Shown: positions 24,587 through 33,065 of the stretch, piece after piece | Position numbering within the stretch: position 1 is the first letter of the stretch | How the letters are laid out: each line of letters begins with the position of its first letter | The notes under the pieces: generated by a model | What the model saw: only the letters and a program-made list of their open reading frames with translations | What the model was told of the DNA's origin: nothing | Database searches by the model: none | Made by a program: the position numbers and the translations under genes | Origin: Gottfriedia endophytica | Lineage (GTDB): Bacteria > Bacillota > Bacilli > Bacillales > Bacillaceae_G | Direction of reading: 5' to 3' | Length of the DNA stretch: 64,000 bases | Assembly: GCF_017814275.1 (NCBI RefSeq) | Contig: NZ_JAGIYQ010000005.1 | Span: 298,562 to 362,561, forward strand

Positions 24587-26311
24587 CTATATTGCTGATC
24601 TAGCACGATCTAATTTTATTGCTAGTGCATGTGCTATTTTATCAATATCTGCTTCTTCTCGTACATGAAATGTGTTTCCTGTAATAATAACATTTGATTT
24701 TTGTTTATTTTGTTGTGCCTCTTGTTTTGTTAATACTTTTTCTCCCTCGTGTAACATAGCAGGATAATTATCGTAGGGAACACGACTTAATCCAAATGCA
24801 TGTTTGTGCTGAATTACACCATTTCCGCCTAAAAACTTAGGTAGTCCAATTTTAAAACCAGTTAATTTTGAAAATGAATTTATTAATTTGCCAACTGCTG
24901 CCACTACTAATCCGATTGGTCCCGTTAATGCTAATAAAATTGGGATAATGTGTTTCTTTATTGTTGCCCATAGACTCATAGCTTTTGCTTTTATCGTATC
25001 CCAATTTTTCCAAAGTAATATTCCTATAGCAACAACTGCTGCTATACCTGCCGCTATTAAACCTAATGGATTTGCTAACATTACTGCGTTCATTAATGTT
25101 TGAGCTACGGTTGCAGCTCTTATTACGGTAATAAACAACCGAACTGATTTTACTACTGTAGCGATTACAGTTAGCGTTGTAAAAGCTACTCTAAAAGATA
25201 CTATAGCTGCTGTTACTGTAATAATGGTTGTTGATAGTGGTCCCCAATTGTTTTTAATAACTGTTGCTACTTTTTTAGCTACTTTCCAAACGTCCTCTAT
25301 TGATTTTGCTATTTTCTTTAAAGCAGGCATAGATTTATTAACAAAGTTAACTGCTTTCGTTCCAGCATCAGCAAGAGCATCTCCAAATTTTCCTGATTTA
25401 ACGACTAATTTATCTAAGACACCACTTTTATTTAAATTTTGCAGTAACTTAAATCCGGCTTCTTGTAATCCACTTTGTAAATTTCCTGTAATTGTCGAAT
25501 ATTTACCACTTGAAGATCTAGATAATTCATCCGCACCACCTTTAAAATATGGTGATAATTTACTGCTTACTAGAGTTCCATATGCTTTATCTGTTTGAGC
25601 CGATGTTAAGTTATCATTTTTACCCTTTCCAACAAAACCTTTAAATTGCTGAGCAGTGACTTTAAATCCAAACTCTTTCAATCTCTCAAATTCGCCAGTC
25701 TTTGCATCGGCTAGGGCTTCTAATGCATCCATAATACTTTTTCCTGGTGTTAATGATGCCATATCTCCTGCTAGTTTAACTAATTGATCAGCCATTTTAG
25801 TATTTCCGCCAGAAATACCTATAGCTCTATTAGCCCCTTCTAATACATCGCCTGTCTCGAAAGGAGTTAAATTAGCATAGTCTTTCATTTTAGAAATATA
25901 CGAATTCGTAGTTTGCTGCACTTGTTGTTTATTTAAATTTTTGTTATTTACTCCAATGAAATGATTCATAGATATTTGGTACTTTTCTAATTCAGCTCCA
26001 CTTTTTAAAGCCATTGCACCTAAAGCTGTTCCTGCTGCACCGACTGATAATGCAATCCCTTTAAAAGCCTCTTTAATTTTCCCAGCAACTTTAGAAGCAG
26101 TATCTCCTAATCTTTCAAAAGAACTTCTTAGATGGTCGTTACTATTTGTATTGTATCGCCTATTCACTTGATTTCTAGCTTGTTCCATATTATTTCTTAA
26201 TCGAATTAATTCATTGTTCATTCGTTGTTGATTTCGTGTAATTCGCTCTAAATTAGCTGATGCACTATCCCTAACAACTATCTCTGCACCTAATTGTTCT
26301 AGATTCGACAT
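24587..26311 (-). CDS. Phage tail tape-measure protein
   Basis: 574 residues. It has an N-terminal coiled coil (ERITRNQQRMNNELIRLRNN), a TMP_core segment with GAELEKYQISMNHFIGVNNK, hydrophobic helices around residues 370-440 (ITVTAAIVSFRVAFTTLTVI, NPLGLIAAGIAAVVAIGILLW) and a C-terminal VPYDNYPAMLHEGEKVLTKQ seen in many Bacillus and Clostridium tape measures. The short length predicts a short tail. It starts three bases after the frameshift extension of the tail chaperone ends. Confidence 0.9.
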   Translation of the reverse strand: MSNLEQLGAEIVVRDSASANLERITRNQQRMNNELIRLRNNMEQARNQVNRRYNTNSNDHLRSSFERLGDTASKVAGKIKEAFKGIALSVGAAGTALGAMALKSGAELEKYQISMNHFIGVNNKNLNKQQVQQTTNSYISKMKDYANLTPFETGDVLEGANRAIGISGGNTKMADQLVKLAGDMASLTPGKSIMDALEALADAKTGEFERLKEFGFKVTAQQFKGFVGKGKNDNLTSAQTDKAYGTLVSSKLSPYFKGGADELSRSSSGKYSTITGNLQSGLQEAGFKLLQNLNKSGVLDKLVVKSGKFGDALADAGTKAVNFVNKSMPALKKIAKSIEDVWKVAKKVATVIKNNWGPLSTTIITVTAAIVSFRVAFTTLTVIATVVKSVRLFITVIRAATVAQTLMNAVMLANPLGLIAAGIAAVVAIGILLWKNWDTIKAKAMSLWATIKKHIIPILLALTGPIGLVVAAVGKLINSFSKLTGFKIGLPKFLGGNGVIQHKHAFGLSRVPYDNYPAMLHEGEKVLTKQEAQQNKQKSNVIITGNTFHVREEADIDKIAHALAIKLDRARSAI

Positions 26312-26315
26312 AGCT

Positions 26316-26522
26316 TCACCATCCTAGCATACCAGGGCATATTGAACCTTCTGACATTGCTTTTCTTTTTTCAACTTCTTCTTTTAATTCCTCTTCAAAA
26401 AATGCGCTTATAATTGCCATTTCTCCTCTAGGTAACTCAAAAAAGAATGATGGCCTAATCCCTTTTTTCTTCCAATACCAATACATCATTTGGGTTAGGC
26501 CATCATTTCTTATTGCTTTTTT
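26316..26522 (-). CDS. -1 frameshift extension of the tail assembly chaperone (T-part)
   Basis: No start codon is needed. The last codons of the XkdN-like gene read GTA AAA AAG CAA TAA and contain the slippery heptamer A-AAA-AAG (26516-26522). A -1 slip there enters a frame open for 66 further codons: AIRNDGLTQMMYWYWKKKGI, then RPSFFFELPRGEMAIISAFF, ending in CPGMLGW. The fused product would have about 201 residues. Such G/GT pairs before the tape-measure gene are standard in long-tailed phages. Confidence 0.85.
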   Translation of the reverse strand, partial: KKAIRNDGLTQMMYWYWKKKGIRPSFFFELPRGEMAIISAFFEEELKEEVEKRKAMSEGSICPGMLGW

Positions 26523-26920
26523 ACTTCTTCTACTACATTCTCTCCATATCCATTTAAAACTGAGATTTCGTTGTAAATAGCATCACGTTCTCCTGAATTA
26601 AAAAGTTTTTTAATTAAGTCATATGGTGTAGCAGCACCATAATGCTTTATTAAATTTTCATCTTTAAAATTTGGCTCTATTACACCATTAAGTACAGTTG
26701 CTAATTTTAATTCAGTTAAATCAAGATCCAATTCCTTAGTTGTTGGATTTATTTTCATAGCCATATCTTGAATTTCGTCCATTATTGGTTGTGGTATAGC
26801 TTGTACCTTAAAAATGATTGGTTCTCCTGCTGCTTGACTTAATCTTTTAATCTCAATTTCTTTTGTTTGTAATTCAAGTTTGTTCTTATCCATTTTTAAT
26901 AATAAATCAACTACGCTCAT
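26510..26920 (-). CDS. xkdN: Tail assembly chaperone (XkdN family, G-part)
   Basis: 136 residues behind AGGAGG. It has MSVVDLLLKMDKNKLEL, FKVQAIPQPIMDEIQDMAMK and FNSGERDAIYNEISVLNGYG, the XkdN pattern. It coats the tape-measure protein while the tube assembles and is also made as a frameshifted longer form. Confidence 0.88.
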   Translation of the reverse strand: MSVVDLLLKMDKNKLELQTKEIEIKRLSQAAGEPIIFKVQAIPQPIMDEIQDMAMKINPTTKELDLDLTELKLATVLNGVIEPNFKDENLIKHYGAATPYDLIKKLFNSGERDAIYNEISVLNGYGENVVEEVKKQ

Positions 26921-26957
26921 TTTATTTCCTCCTAATTAAATGTGGTAATCCACCTTT

Positions 26958-27392
26958 TTATGAAATTAAGTCCAGTAATTCAAAATCATCAAATGTAAAA
27001 GGCTTTTGTTCTGTAATAATCTTATTAGCCGACCAATCTGCTAAACTAATATCATCAAAAGTTACATTTTTTAAAGCAATACGTTCAGCTCCATTAGAAG
27101 CAGGATCTGCTAATTTACTAACAATAGTAACAACAAGAGATTTTCCAGATTGTAGTGCTTCTACTTGTTTTTTTAATAATCGAGAATTAACTTTTGTTAA
27201 TTCGATACTCCCTTTTCCTTCCCAACCCATTTGTTTTTTACCTTTACCATTTTTTGCTCCACAAATAGGTACATCTTCTTTTAAAATATCAATTTTTGCT
27301 TGTAATCCAGTTGCTTCTGCAAACTTTTCACCATCAATCCAAACTTCTCCAAATGTACCACTAATGGCCTTATCTGCAATCATTTTCTCCAT
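26958..27392 (-). CDS. xkdM: Tail tube protein (XkdM family)
   Basis: 144 residues. GTFGEVWIDGEKFAEATGLQ, CGAKNGKGKKQMGWEGKGSI and KSLVVTIVSKLADPASNGAE are typical XkdM segments. It forms the inner tube of the contractile tail, right behind the sheath gene. Confidence 0.92.
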   Translation of the reverse strand: MEKMIADKAISGTFGEVWIDGEKFAEATGLQAKIDILKEDVPICGAKNGKGKKQMGWEGKGSIELTKVNSRLLKKQVEALQSGKSLVVTIVSKLADPASNGAERIALKNVTFDDISLADWSANKIITEQKPFTFDDFELLDLIS

Positions 27393-27404
27393 CTACCGCA
27401 CCTC

Positions 27405-28463
27405 CTACATGTAAATATTGAGTGTAAAGTCTTCCATTGCATCCAATGGTGACACCGTTAGCTTTAGGAATACTTTATCATTTGTGTTGTATTCTTTTAT
27501 TTGTTGATCAGTTAAATTTGAAATATCAATTCCAATAGAAGTTAAATACGTTTTTGTAGCTTTGATATCTATTTCAGCGAAATTTTTTCCTTTTTCTAAT
27601 AGTCCTTGAGACTCTAAACTTTCGAAGTACCCTTTAATCACGGTACATAAAATAACTTTGTTATCGTATGAATTGTTAATATCTCCTATCCAATTATCTT
27701 CTAATGTTTTTCGAACATCTGAAGATATTAAATCTAGAATTTCTACAATTTTTATTTTTTGGAATGGAGCACCTTTTGAAGTTGTTAATGTTTTTAATGA
27801 AGTTACTCCACGAGCAATTTTCACCTTTTCACCATCATTAATTAGAATCACTTCGCCATTATCAATACGAGTTCCAGCAGCTGTATTAGATAAACTTTCA
27901 ACACTAGCTACTTCAGGTAATACAACGTAAGTGATAGCTTGTGTTAACGGTGTTCCTGCAATAATTCCAGCAATCCTAGCGCAATAATCTCCAATCGTTG
28001 GTGTTGTATTATCCTTTAAAGTAATATTTGCAGCAGTGAAATTGTAAATATATTCTTTATCAGCTGCATTTTGTGGTGAAACGAATCTAAAAAACTTGTA
28101 ATTCTGACGTTGAGTAGTTACCCAAGGATTTACAGTTGATAGATCGCCTGCAACTATCTCTGGAATAACAAATAAATCAAATTTAACTGTTTCAGCCCAT
28201 GTTAAACCAGCATTCCAGTTTGCTTCATTTCCAACTCGAATTAATATTTTTGAAGGAGTTGTTACATTTCCTATCAAGGCATTTTTAATACGATTTTGGT
28301 TTGCTGATGATATTGTACTAGGTATATCTGTGGGACTTTGAATGATATATGTTCCTAGCCCAGCTGTATCTTTTAATAACATACAAATAATTCCGCGATT
28401 TCCTCTTTGAATAGCGCTCGCAGCTAACTGTTGAAATTGTATATTAACTTGTGGTAATCCCAT
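27405..28463 (-). CDS. xkdK: Contractile tail sheath protein (XkdK family)
   Basis: 352 residues. The N-terminus (MGLPQVNIQFQQLAASAIQR, GNRGIICMLLKDT) and the body (LFVIPEI, SKGAPFQKIKIVEILDLISS, LTVSPLDAMEDFTLNIYM) match XkdK. This shows that the virion is a myovirus-type particle. Confidence 0.93.
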   Translation of the reverse strand: MGLPQVNIQFQQLAASAIQRGNRGIICMLLKDTAGLGTYIIQSPTDIPSTISSANQNRIKNALIGNVTTPSKILIRVGNEANWNAGLTWAETVKFDLFVIPEIVAGDLSTVNPWVTTQRQNYKFFRFVSPQNAADKEYIYNFTAANITLKDNTTPTIGDYCARIAGIIAGTPLTQAITYVVLPEVASVESLSNTAAGTRIDNGEVILINDGEKVKIARGVTSLKTLTTSKGAPFQKIKIVEILDLISSDVRKTLEDNWIGDINNSYDNKVILCTVIKGYFESLESQGLLEKGKNFAEIDIKATKTYLTSIGIDISNLTDQQIKEYNTNDKVFLKLTVSPLDAMEDFTLNIYM

Positions 28464-28476
28464 TGCTCTACCTCCC

Positions 28477-28887
28477 CTAAATAGAAATCTGAATATCTGA
28501 CATTGAATTTCCAGTTTGCTCTGGCTTTAATATGATCATAAAGTTTACTTCGAATTGGTAATGAAGCAATCCATCTACAATAGATGATTTATTATTTAAG
28601 AATGAAGCTTCATGACCATCTACTAAACAAGAAACTAAATTACGTCCTAAATTTTCTAATACATTATATAAGTTGTTTTTAATGTCTTTTTCTTGATAAA
28701 AAGTCACATTCACCATATGATGATGTTCCTCTAAGTTTTTAGCTGGACGATCAATCGATATAGGCTCTATTTCTACAAAGAAAGCTGTTTTACTAATTCC
28801 GTGTGTTCTGTTTTCTGTGTACACTTTGATTGTTGGATAAAGTTCATTTAATCTCGCAACAACACCATCTTTTAAACTGTTAATCAT
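28477..28887 (-). CDS. Phage tail terminator-like protein
   Basis: 136 residues. LNELYPTIKVYTENRTHGIS, then KTAFFVEIEPISID and HMVNVTFYQEKDIKNNLYN fit the small tail-terminator or minor tail proteins found before the sheath gene in this phage type. It overlaps the gp10-like gene by four bases. Confidence 0.7.
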   Translation of the reverse strand: MINSLKDGVVARLNELYPTIKVYTENRTHGISKTAFFVEIEPISIDRPAKNLEEHHHMVNVTFYQEKDIKNNLYNVLENLGRNLVSCLVDGHEASFLNNKSSIVDGLLHYQFEVNFMIILKPEQTGNSMSDIQISI

Positions 28888-29288
28888 ATGCCATCAGCCA
28901 ATCTATTGAATATTTTTCGTAGTCTTCTTGGAATTTGTTTATTGATTTTTCTTTTAGGAACTGCAAACATGTGGACACCTCTTACTCTTCCGACTACTAT
29001 TCCGTTTTTGACAATCTTGTGACCAAGTTCTAAATGCATCGCAACATGTTCTTCGTTCCAAACACGTATCTTAAATACCCCATTTTCCCTAACAACTTCT
29101 GATTTTCTCCAACTCTTTTTGATATGATTTGTTTCAACAGGAGTACGTTGTTGCGACATTTTAAGAAGTGATTTTCCTGTATCATCTAAAATCGATTCAA
29201 CTTCATGTGGGAAGTTTCTTGTAAGAAATTCCATTTGTTCTTGAAATCTATCGAAATTCTTCAGTTTCATTTCATACATTATTAACAC
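28884..29288 (-). CDS. HK97 gp10-like head-tail joining protein
   Basis: 134 residues. FDRFQEQMEFL, LLKMSQQRTPVETNHIKKSW and VWNEEHVAMHLELGHKIVKN are the gp10 signature. It acts at the head-tail neck. No separate head-closure gene stands between it and the connector, which is unusual in this module. Confidence 0.85.
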   Translation of the reverse strand: MLIMYEMKLKNFDRFQEQMEFLTRNFPHEVESILDDTGKSLLKMSQQRTPVETNHIKKSWRKSEVVRENGVFKIRVWNEEHVAMHLELGHKIVKNGIVVGRVRGVHMFAVPKRKINKQIPRRLRKIFNRLADGI

Positions 29289-29584
29289 ATCCCCATGAAC
29301 CTATGGGGTCCTAAAATTGCGCTAATTCCAAATGGCATCTCTCTTGTACGTTCAGTTAAAATGTCCCTATTTTTATACCAATGATGAATCAACATCATTT
29401 GTGCTATTTGAATTTGACTTGGGACTGTCCATTTATTTTCATCCGTCATATTATTAGGATCTATTGGTCTATTTAAATGTGACTCGATAAAATCTTTTGT
29501 AGCCGTTATTAATGTATTTAGAAGAACGTCATCATTATCAAAATCGATTTCTAAATAGGATTTAACGTCACTCAGTTGTAGCAT
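29282..29584 (-). CDS. Head-tail connector, gp6-like
   Basis: 100 residues. VKSYLEIDFDNDDVLLNTLI, TATKDFIESHLNRP and IAQMMLIHHWYKNRD are typical of gp6/QLRG DNA-packaging connectors. It overlaps both neighbours by a few bases. Confidence 0.88.
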   Translation of the reverse strand: MLQLSDVKSYLEIDFDNDDVLLNTLITATKDFIESHLNRPIDPNNMTDENKWTVPSQIQIAQMMLIHHWYKNRDILTERTREMPFGISAILGPHRFMGMC

Positions 29585-29873
29585 TATTATTCACTACCTC
29601 AACTGAAGGAGCAGTTTCTACTACTTCAGAATTTAAAGTTTGTGAAGATTCTTGCTGTTCATTTTCAAGAATGTTTGTATTTTCTTCTGTTGTTGTATTG
29701 TGATTTTGAATGTCTTCTGATAGTTGTTTAATTTTTCTTTTATCCGTAAATGCTTCTGCAATTCCGTTTTCAATCCATGCTTCAGATACATCATCTGTAA
29801 CAAGTATTAGATCACCAGCAACATAAGAAAAATCTTCACTAACCATTGCAGTTTTCATTTTTACAATCGGCAT
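29568..29873 (-). CDS. Small head-module protein with acidic, low-complexity tail
   Basis: The start is ATG 29873 behind GGGGGGAAA (101 residues). The longer frame up to 29984 runs antigenically into the capsid gene end and terminator and is discarded. PIVKMKTAMVSEDFSYVAGD is a folded start, and the rest is rich in N, T, E, Q and V. Similar small proteins sit behind HK97-type capsid genes. Role unknown. Confidence 0.65.
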   Translation of the reverse strand: MPIVKMKTAMVSEDFSYVAGDLILVTDDVSEAWIENGIAEAFTDKRKIKQLSEDIQNHNTTTEENTNILENEQQESSQTLNSEVVETAPSVEVVNNNATTE

Positions 29874-29900
29874 AATATATTTCCCCCCTAAAAATAAATA

Positions 29901-29929
29901 AAGGAAGCCATTGATTAAATGACTTCCTT
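29901..29929 (-). terminator. Hairpin after the major capsid gene
   Basis: AAGGAAGCCAT and ATGACTTCCTT with TTTATTTATTTTT after it on the minus strand. It probably lowers readthrough so that capsid protein is made in excess over the neck genes. Confidence 0.75.
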
Positions 29930-29937
29930 TTAATAGA

Positions 29938-31188
29938 TTAAGTTGCTGAGTTTTGGTAATAAGCAACTGGATTAGAACCAGCATTAACTAATTTTCCATC
30001 AGCTCTAGAAAATGCTGTAAAACCAATTTGCCCTGAATCCATGTATTTTTCGTTAAAACGTACAACAGTAATTCCTAGTACATCACGAATATAATAATTT
30101 GAAAAATCTCCAAATAAAAGGGATTTAGTGTTTGCAGCCATTGTAGGCATATCATTATTGATTGTAAATTTAAAATTATTAATTGTATCTGGTTCACCAT
30201 AAGCGAGTCCAGGTAAGAATAATGGACGACCTTGCGAATCTTTTAACTTTTTCAATGCTCTTAATGAATTATCATGTAACATGAATTGAGAATTATTTCG
30301 ATAAGCAGGATCAACTGCATGGATTAAATCGATTAAATCATCAAAAGTTAAAGAAGTAGTTTGGCCTGTTGCTCCAACTTTCCCTTGAGTTGCTCCTGTA
30401 ACCACACCTTGGGGTTGACCTGTTCCAGTACCAATTGTGAAATGGTTGTTATGAATTCTTCCAATACGAGTTCCTAATGCTTTTGCTAAATAGTCTTCAA
30501 TATTAAATGCAGAATCCTGAAGTAACTCAAGTGAAACTAAAACTAAGTTTGATGTATATTTATATGCATTTAATGTGACTTGGTTAAATGCTACATCTTG
30601 TGTAGAAATTGCAGTATTTTCAGCTATGATTGAACCCATTTGAGCTGTATCATTAACAGTAGGAATTGGCAATGCGTTCCCCATATCTGTTTGAATTACA
30701 TTTGCAACTGATCTCATACCACCGTAGAATTTAAACGCTTCAACTAATTTGTTATAAAACCCTTGAGGAACAGTAAACCCACCACCTGCACCAGTACCAA
30801 CACCTAATGCACGAGTTTCGTCATCAGAGGAACGATTTGATAAGAGAATATTTCTTTCTTCTCCATTTAAAAATTCCATTCCACCTTTTACCCATTTAGC
30901 GAAAACATCTCGGTATTCTTGACCTTTTTTCTCTTCTTTTTCTTTGTTATGAGCTTGGAAACGGTTTTCATGGCCAGAAAGTGATTTGTTCTGTTCTTCT
31001 AAATACTCTTCACGTTCAATTTTTTTTCGCAATTGCACTTCTTGATCGTGAAGCTTATTTAATTGAATTTCTTCTTCTGCAGTAAGTTCACGTTTTTCTT
31101 CCTTAGAACGATTTAATACTTCCTCATATTGATTAACTAATTTTGCACGGTCTTGGCGCATTTCTAAAATCGAATAAATATTTGCCAT
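29938..31188 (-). CDS. HK97-family major capsid protein
   Basis: 416 residues. It has an N-terminal coiled-coil delta domain (LNRSKEEKRELTAEEEIQLN, ERE/LEEQNK pattern to about residue 100) that the protease should remove, then GTGAGGGFTVPQGFYNKLVE and the HK97 fold (TIGTGTGQPQGVVTGA, ARKLKDSQGRPLFLPGL-like, LLFGDFSNYYIRDVLGITVV). The cleavage region is near residues 115-135. A ribosome site GGGGGAT precedes ATG 31188. Confidence 0.95.
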   Translation of the reverse strand: MANIYSILEMRQDRAKLVNQYEEVLNRSKEEKRELTAEEEIQLNKLHDQEVQLRKKIEREEYLEEQNKSLSGHENRFQAHNKEKEEKKGQEYRDVFAKWVKGGMEFLNGEERNILLSNRSSDDETRALGVGTGAGGGFTVPQGFYNKLVEAFKFYGGMRSVANVIQTDMGNALPIPTVNDTAQMGSIIAENTAISTQDVAFNQVTLNAYKYTSNLVLVSLELLQDSAFNIEDYLAKALGTRIGRIHNNHFTIGTGTGQPQGVVTGATQGKVGATGQTTSLTFDDLIDLIHAVDPAYRNNSQFMLHDNSLRALKKLKDSQGRPLFLPGLAYGEPDTINNFKFTINNDMPTMAANTKSLLFGDFSNYYIRDVLGITVVRFNEKYMDSGQIGFTAFSRADGKLVNAGSNPVAYYQNSAT

Positions 31189-31189
31189 T

Positions 31190-31825
31190 TTAATAATCCC
31201 CCATCTTCATAAGTTTTAATTGGTAATCAAAAAAACGTTTTGGCTCTAACGGTTTCTTCCGTTGCTCAAAACGTTTTTTTATACTTTCTTCTTCAATTTC
31301 TTCTGTAGAACGTGCTGAAACAGTAGTTGCTTGATAAGCTGGAAAAGTAACCACTGATACTTCAAAAAGATTTACATCTAGTAATTCCCTTAAATCTGTT
31401 CCATCAGCAAGAGTTTCCCATTTATCATCATTTACAGTAAATCCAAACGACATTTGGTTAATATCTCCACGTTTGATGGATTCAAGTAAGTCTTCGGCCC
31501 AAACTGCATCTGGAGGAGTAACTTCAAAATAAAGACCTTTTGCATCACTTGTTAGTTTCAATGTATTGCTCACTGTTCTTCCAAGAACTTTGGAACTATC
31601 ATGGTTAAACAAACATCTCACGTCGTTATTTATTGAATTGTCAAAAGCTCCTGGGCGTATAACCTCTTTAAAAAATCCGTAAAGTAGTTCAGATTCAGAA
31701 TTATAAACAGCAGCGTAACCACTTATTTTAGGAGCTGACTTTCCTTCATCTCCATCATTCTGTGATTGTCGAATCTGTAGGTCCTGAAATGTTAGAGTTC
31801 GCTTTTCCACTTTCACTACCATCAC
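31190..31825 (-). CDS. HK97-family prohead protease
   Basis: 211 residues (starts at GTG 31825, ATG 31822 or GTG 31816 are all behind GGAAGGGGG). ISGYAAVYNSESELLYGFFK, VIRPGAFDNSI, the catalytic His in CLFNHDSSKVLGRT and the Ser in NQMSFGF mark a S78-type serine protease that matures the procapsid. It overlaps the end of the portal gene by about 70 bases. Confidence 0.92.
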   Translation of the reverse strand: MMVVKVEKRTLTFQDLQIRQSQNDGDEGKSAPKISGYAAVYNSESELLYGFFKEVIRPGAFDNSINNDVRCLFNHDSSKVLGRTVSNTLKLTSDAKGLYFEVTPPDAVWAEDLLESIKRGDINQMSFGFTVNDDKWETLADGTDLRELLDVNLFEVSVVTFPAYQATTVSARSTEEIEEESIKKRFEQRKKPLEPKRFFDYQLKLMKMGDY

Positions 31826-33050
31826 CCCCTTCCATTAACGTTTTAATAGGTACCATCGCGCTATTCACCATGTAAACATCTCCCCCCTCTTCTTTAGGTA
31901 TAGGGTCCTGATTCTCTTGAAATCGAATATCATTTCCACTTAACCAACCGTTTTGTCTACCAATCTGATAAGATTCATATCTACTTTTTAAATCTCCACG
32001 CAATAATGCATCTACATTGAATTCGCTATAATACTTTTTCTTATCTCTAGGTGTTAGCATTTTCATATTTATTGCTTGTTCGATTTTTACAACCCATGGC
32101 CTAATAGTATGTTTTACAAAATCAATTGATTGGTGTTCTATGTTATTATTTGTTGAACGATCTAATTCACCCAGCATATGAAGTGGCACTCGATATATAC
32201 GTGAAATCTCAGCAATTTGAAATTTCCTAGTTTCTAAGAATTGTGAATCCTCTGGTGGCAAACCGATTTGCTTATAGGTTAATCCTTCTTCAAGGATTGC
32301 GATTCTATGAGAATTTTCAAGACCAACATGTGTCTGGTTCCATCCGTCTCTTAAATTATCTTTTGCAGTTTTAGATAATGTACCAGGATGTTCTAAAATT
32401 CCACTAGGCTTTCCACCATTACCAAAGTATTCAGCACCGAACTTTTCGATTGCCATTGATAACCCAATAGACTCTGCATGAATTTTTATTGGTGAATAGC
32501 CTCTTAAACCATCAAAACCTAATCCGTATATATGTAATACTTGATAAGGTTTTAGAACCTTAATTTCACCATTAAAACTAACTCTATATTCTAATGAATT
32601 ATTTTCATAGTTAACATAAGGGAAACATGTATCTGGTCTTAATGGCCATAAAGCTTTAGGATATCCATCAGCCCCCCATTCAATTTCAGCGAAACAATTT
32701 CCCCACAAAAGAATATGAGATATCATCAATTCCCAAAACACCATACTAGTCATGAATGGATTAGGACTATCATGAATAAGTGGATAAACAGGATGGTTAA
32801 CTGCTAATTTTCTTCCTTTGCTTTCCCTTTGATAAAGGTTAAACGGTAGAGAACTAATACTTTCAGCAATAATTCTTACTGCAGCACTAACACCTGTATT
32901 TTGAATGGCTGTATTTTCGTTAACAATCATTCCAGTACTAGAGGTTGGTGGACTCATACTTAGAACATCTACATTGCCTGTCAATCCACTATATGAAGTG
33001 TTAATTAAGAAGCGATTTTCTATAAACTTTTTGATCCGCTCAAATGCCAT
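31755..33050 (-). CDS. Phage portal protein (HK97 family)
   Basis: 431 residues. AAVRIIAESISSLPFNLYQR, LLWGNCFAEIEWGADGYPKA, YQVLHIYGLGFDGLRGYSPI and STNNNIEHQSIDFVKHTIRP are portal signatures. The dodecamer forms the DNA entry vertex. The C-terminus reads in a different frame through the start of the protease gene. Confidence 0.95.
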   Translation of the reverse strand: MAFERIKKFIENRFLINTSYSGLTGNVDVLSMSPPTSSTGMIVNENTAIQNTGVSAAVRIIAESISSLPFNLYQRESKGRKLAVNHPVYPLIHDSPNPFMTSMVFWELMISHILLWGNCFAEIEWGADGYPKALWPLRPDTCFPYVNYENNSLEYRVSFNGEIKVLKPYQVLHIYGLGFDGLRGYSPIKIHAESIGLSMAIEKFGAEYFGNGGKPSGILEHPGTLSKTAKDNLRDGWNQTHVGLENSHRIAILEEGLTYKQIGLPPEDSQFLETRKFQIAEISRIYRVPLHMLGELDRSTNNNIEHQSIDFVKHTIRPWVVKIEQAINMKMLTPRDKKKYYSEFNVDALLRGDLKSRYESYQIGRQNGWLSGNDIRFQENQDPIPKEEGGDVYMVNSAMVPIKTLMEGGDGSESGKANSNISGPTDSTITE

Positions 33051-33065
33051 ATCTTCACCAACTTT

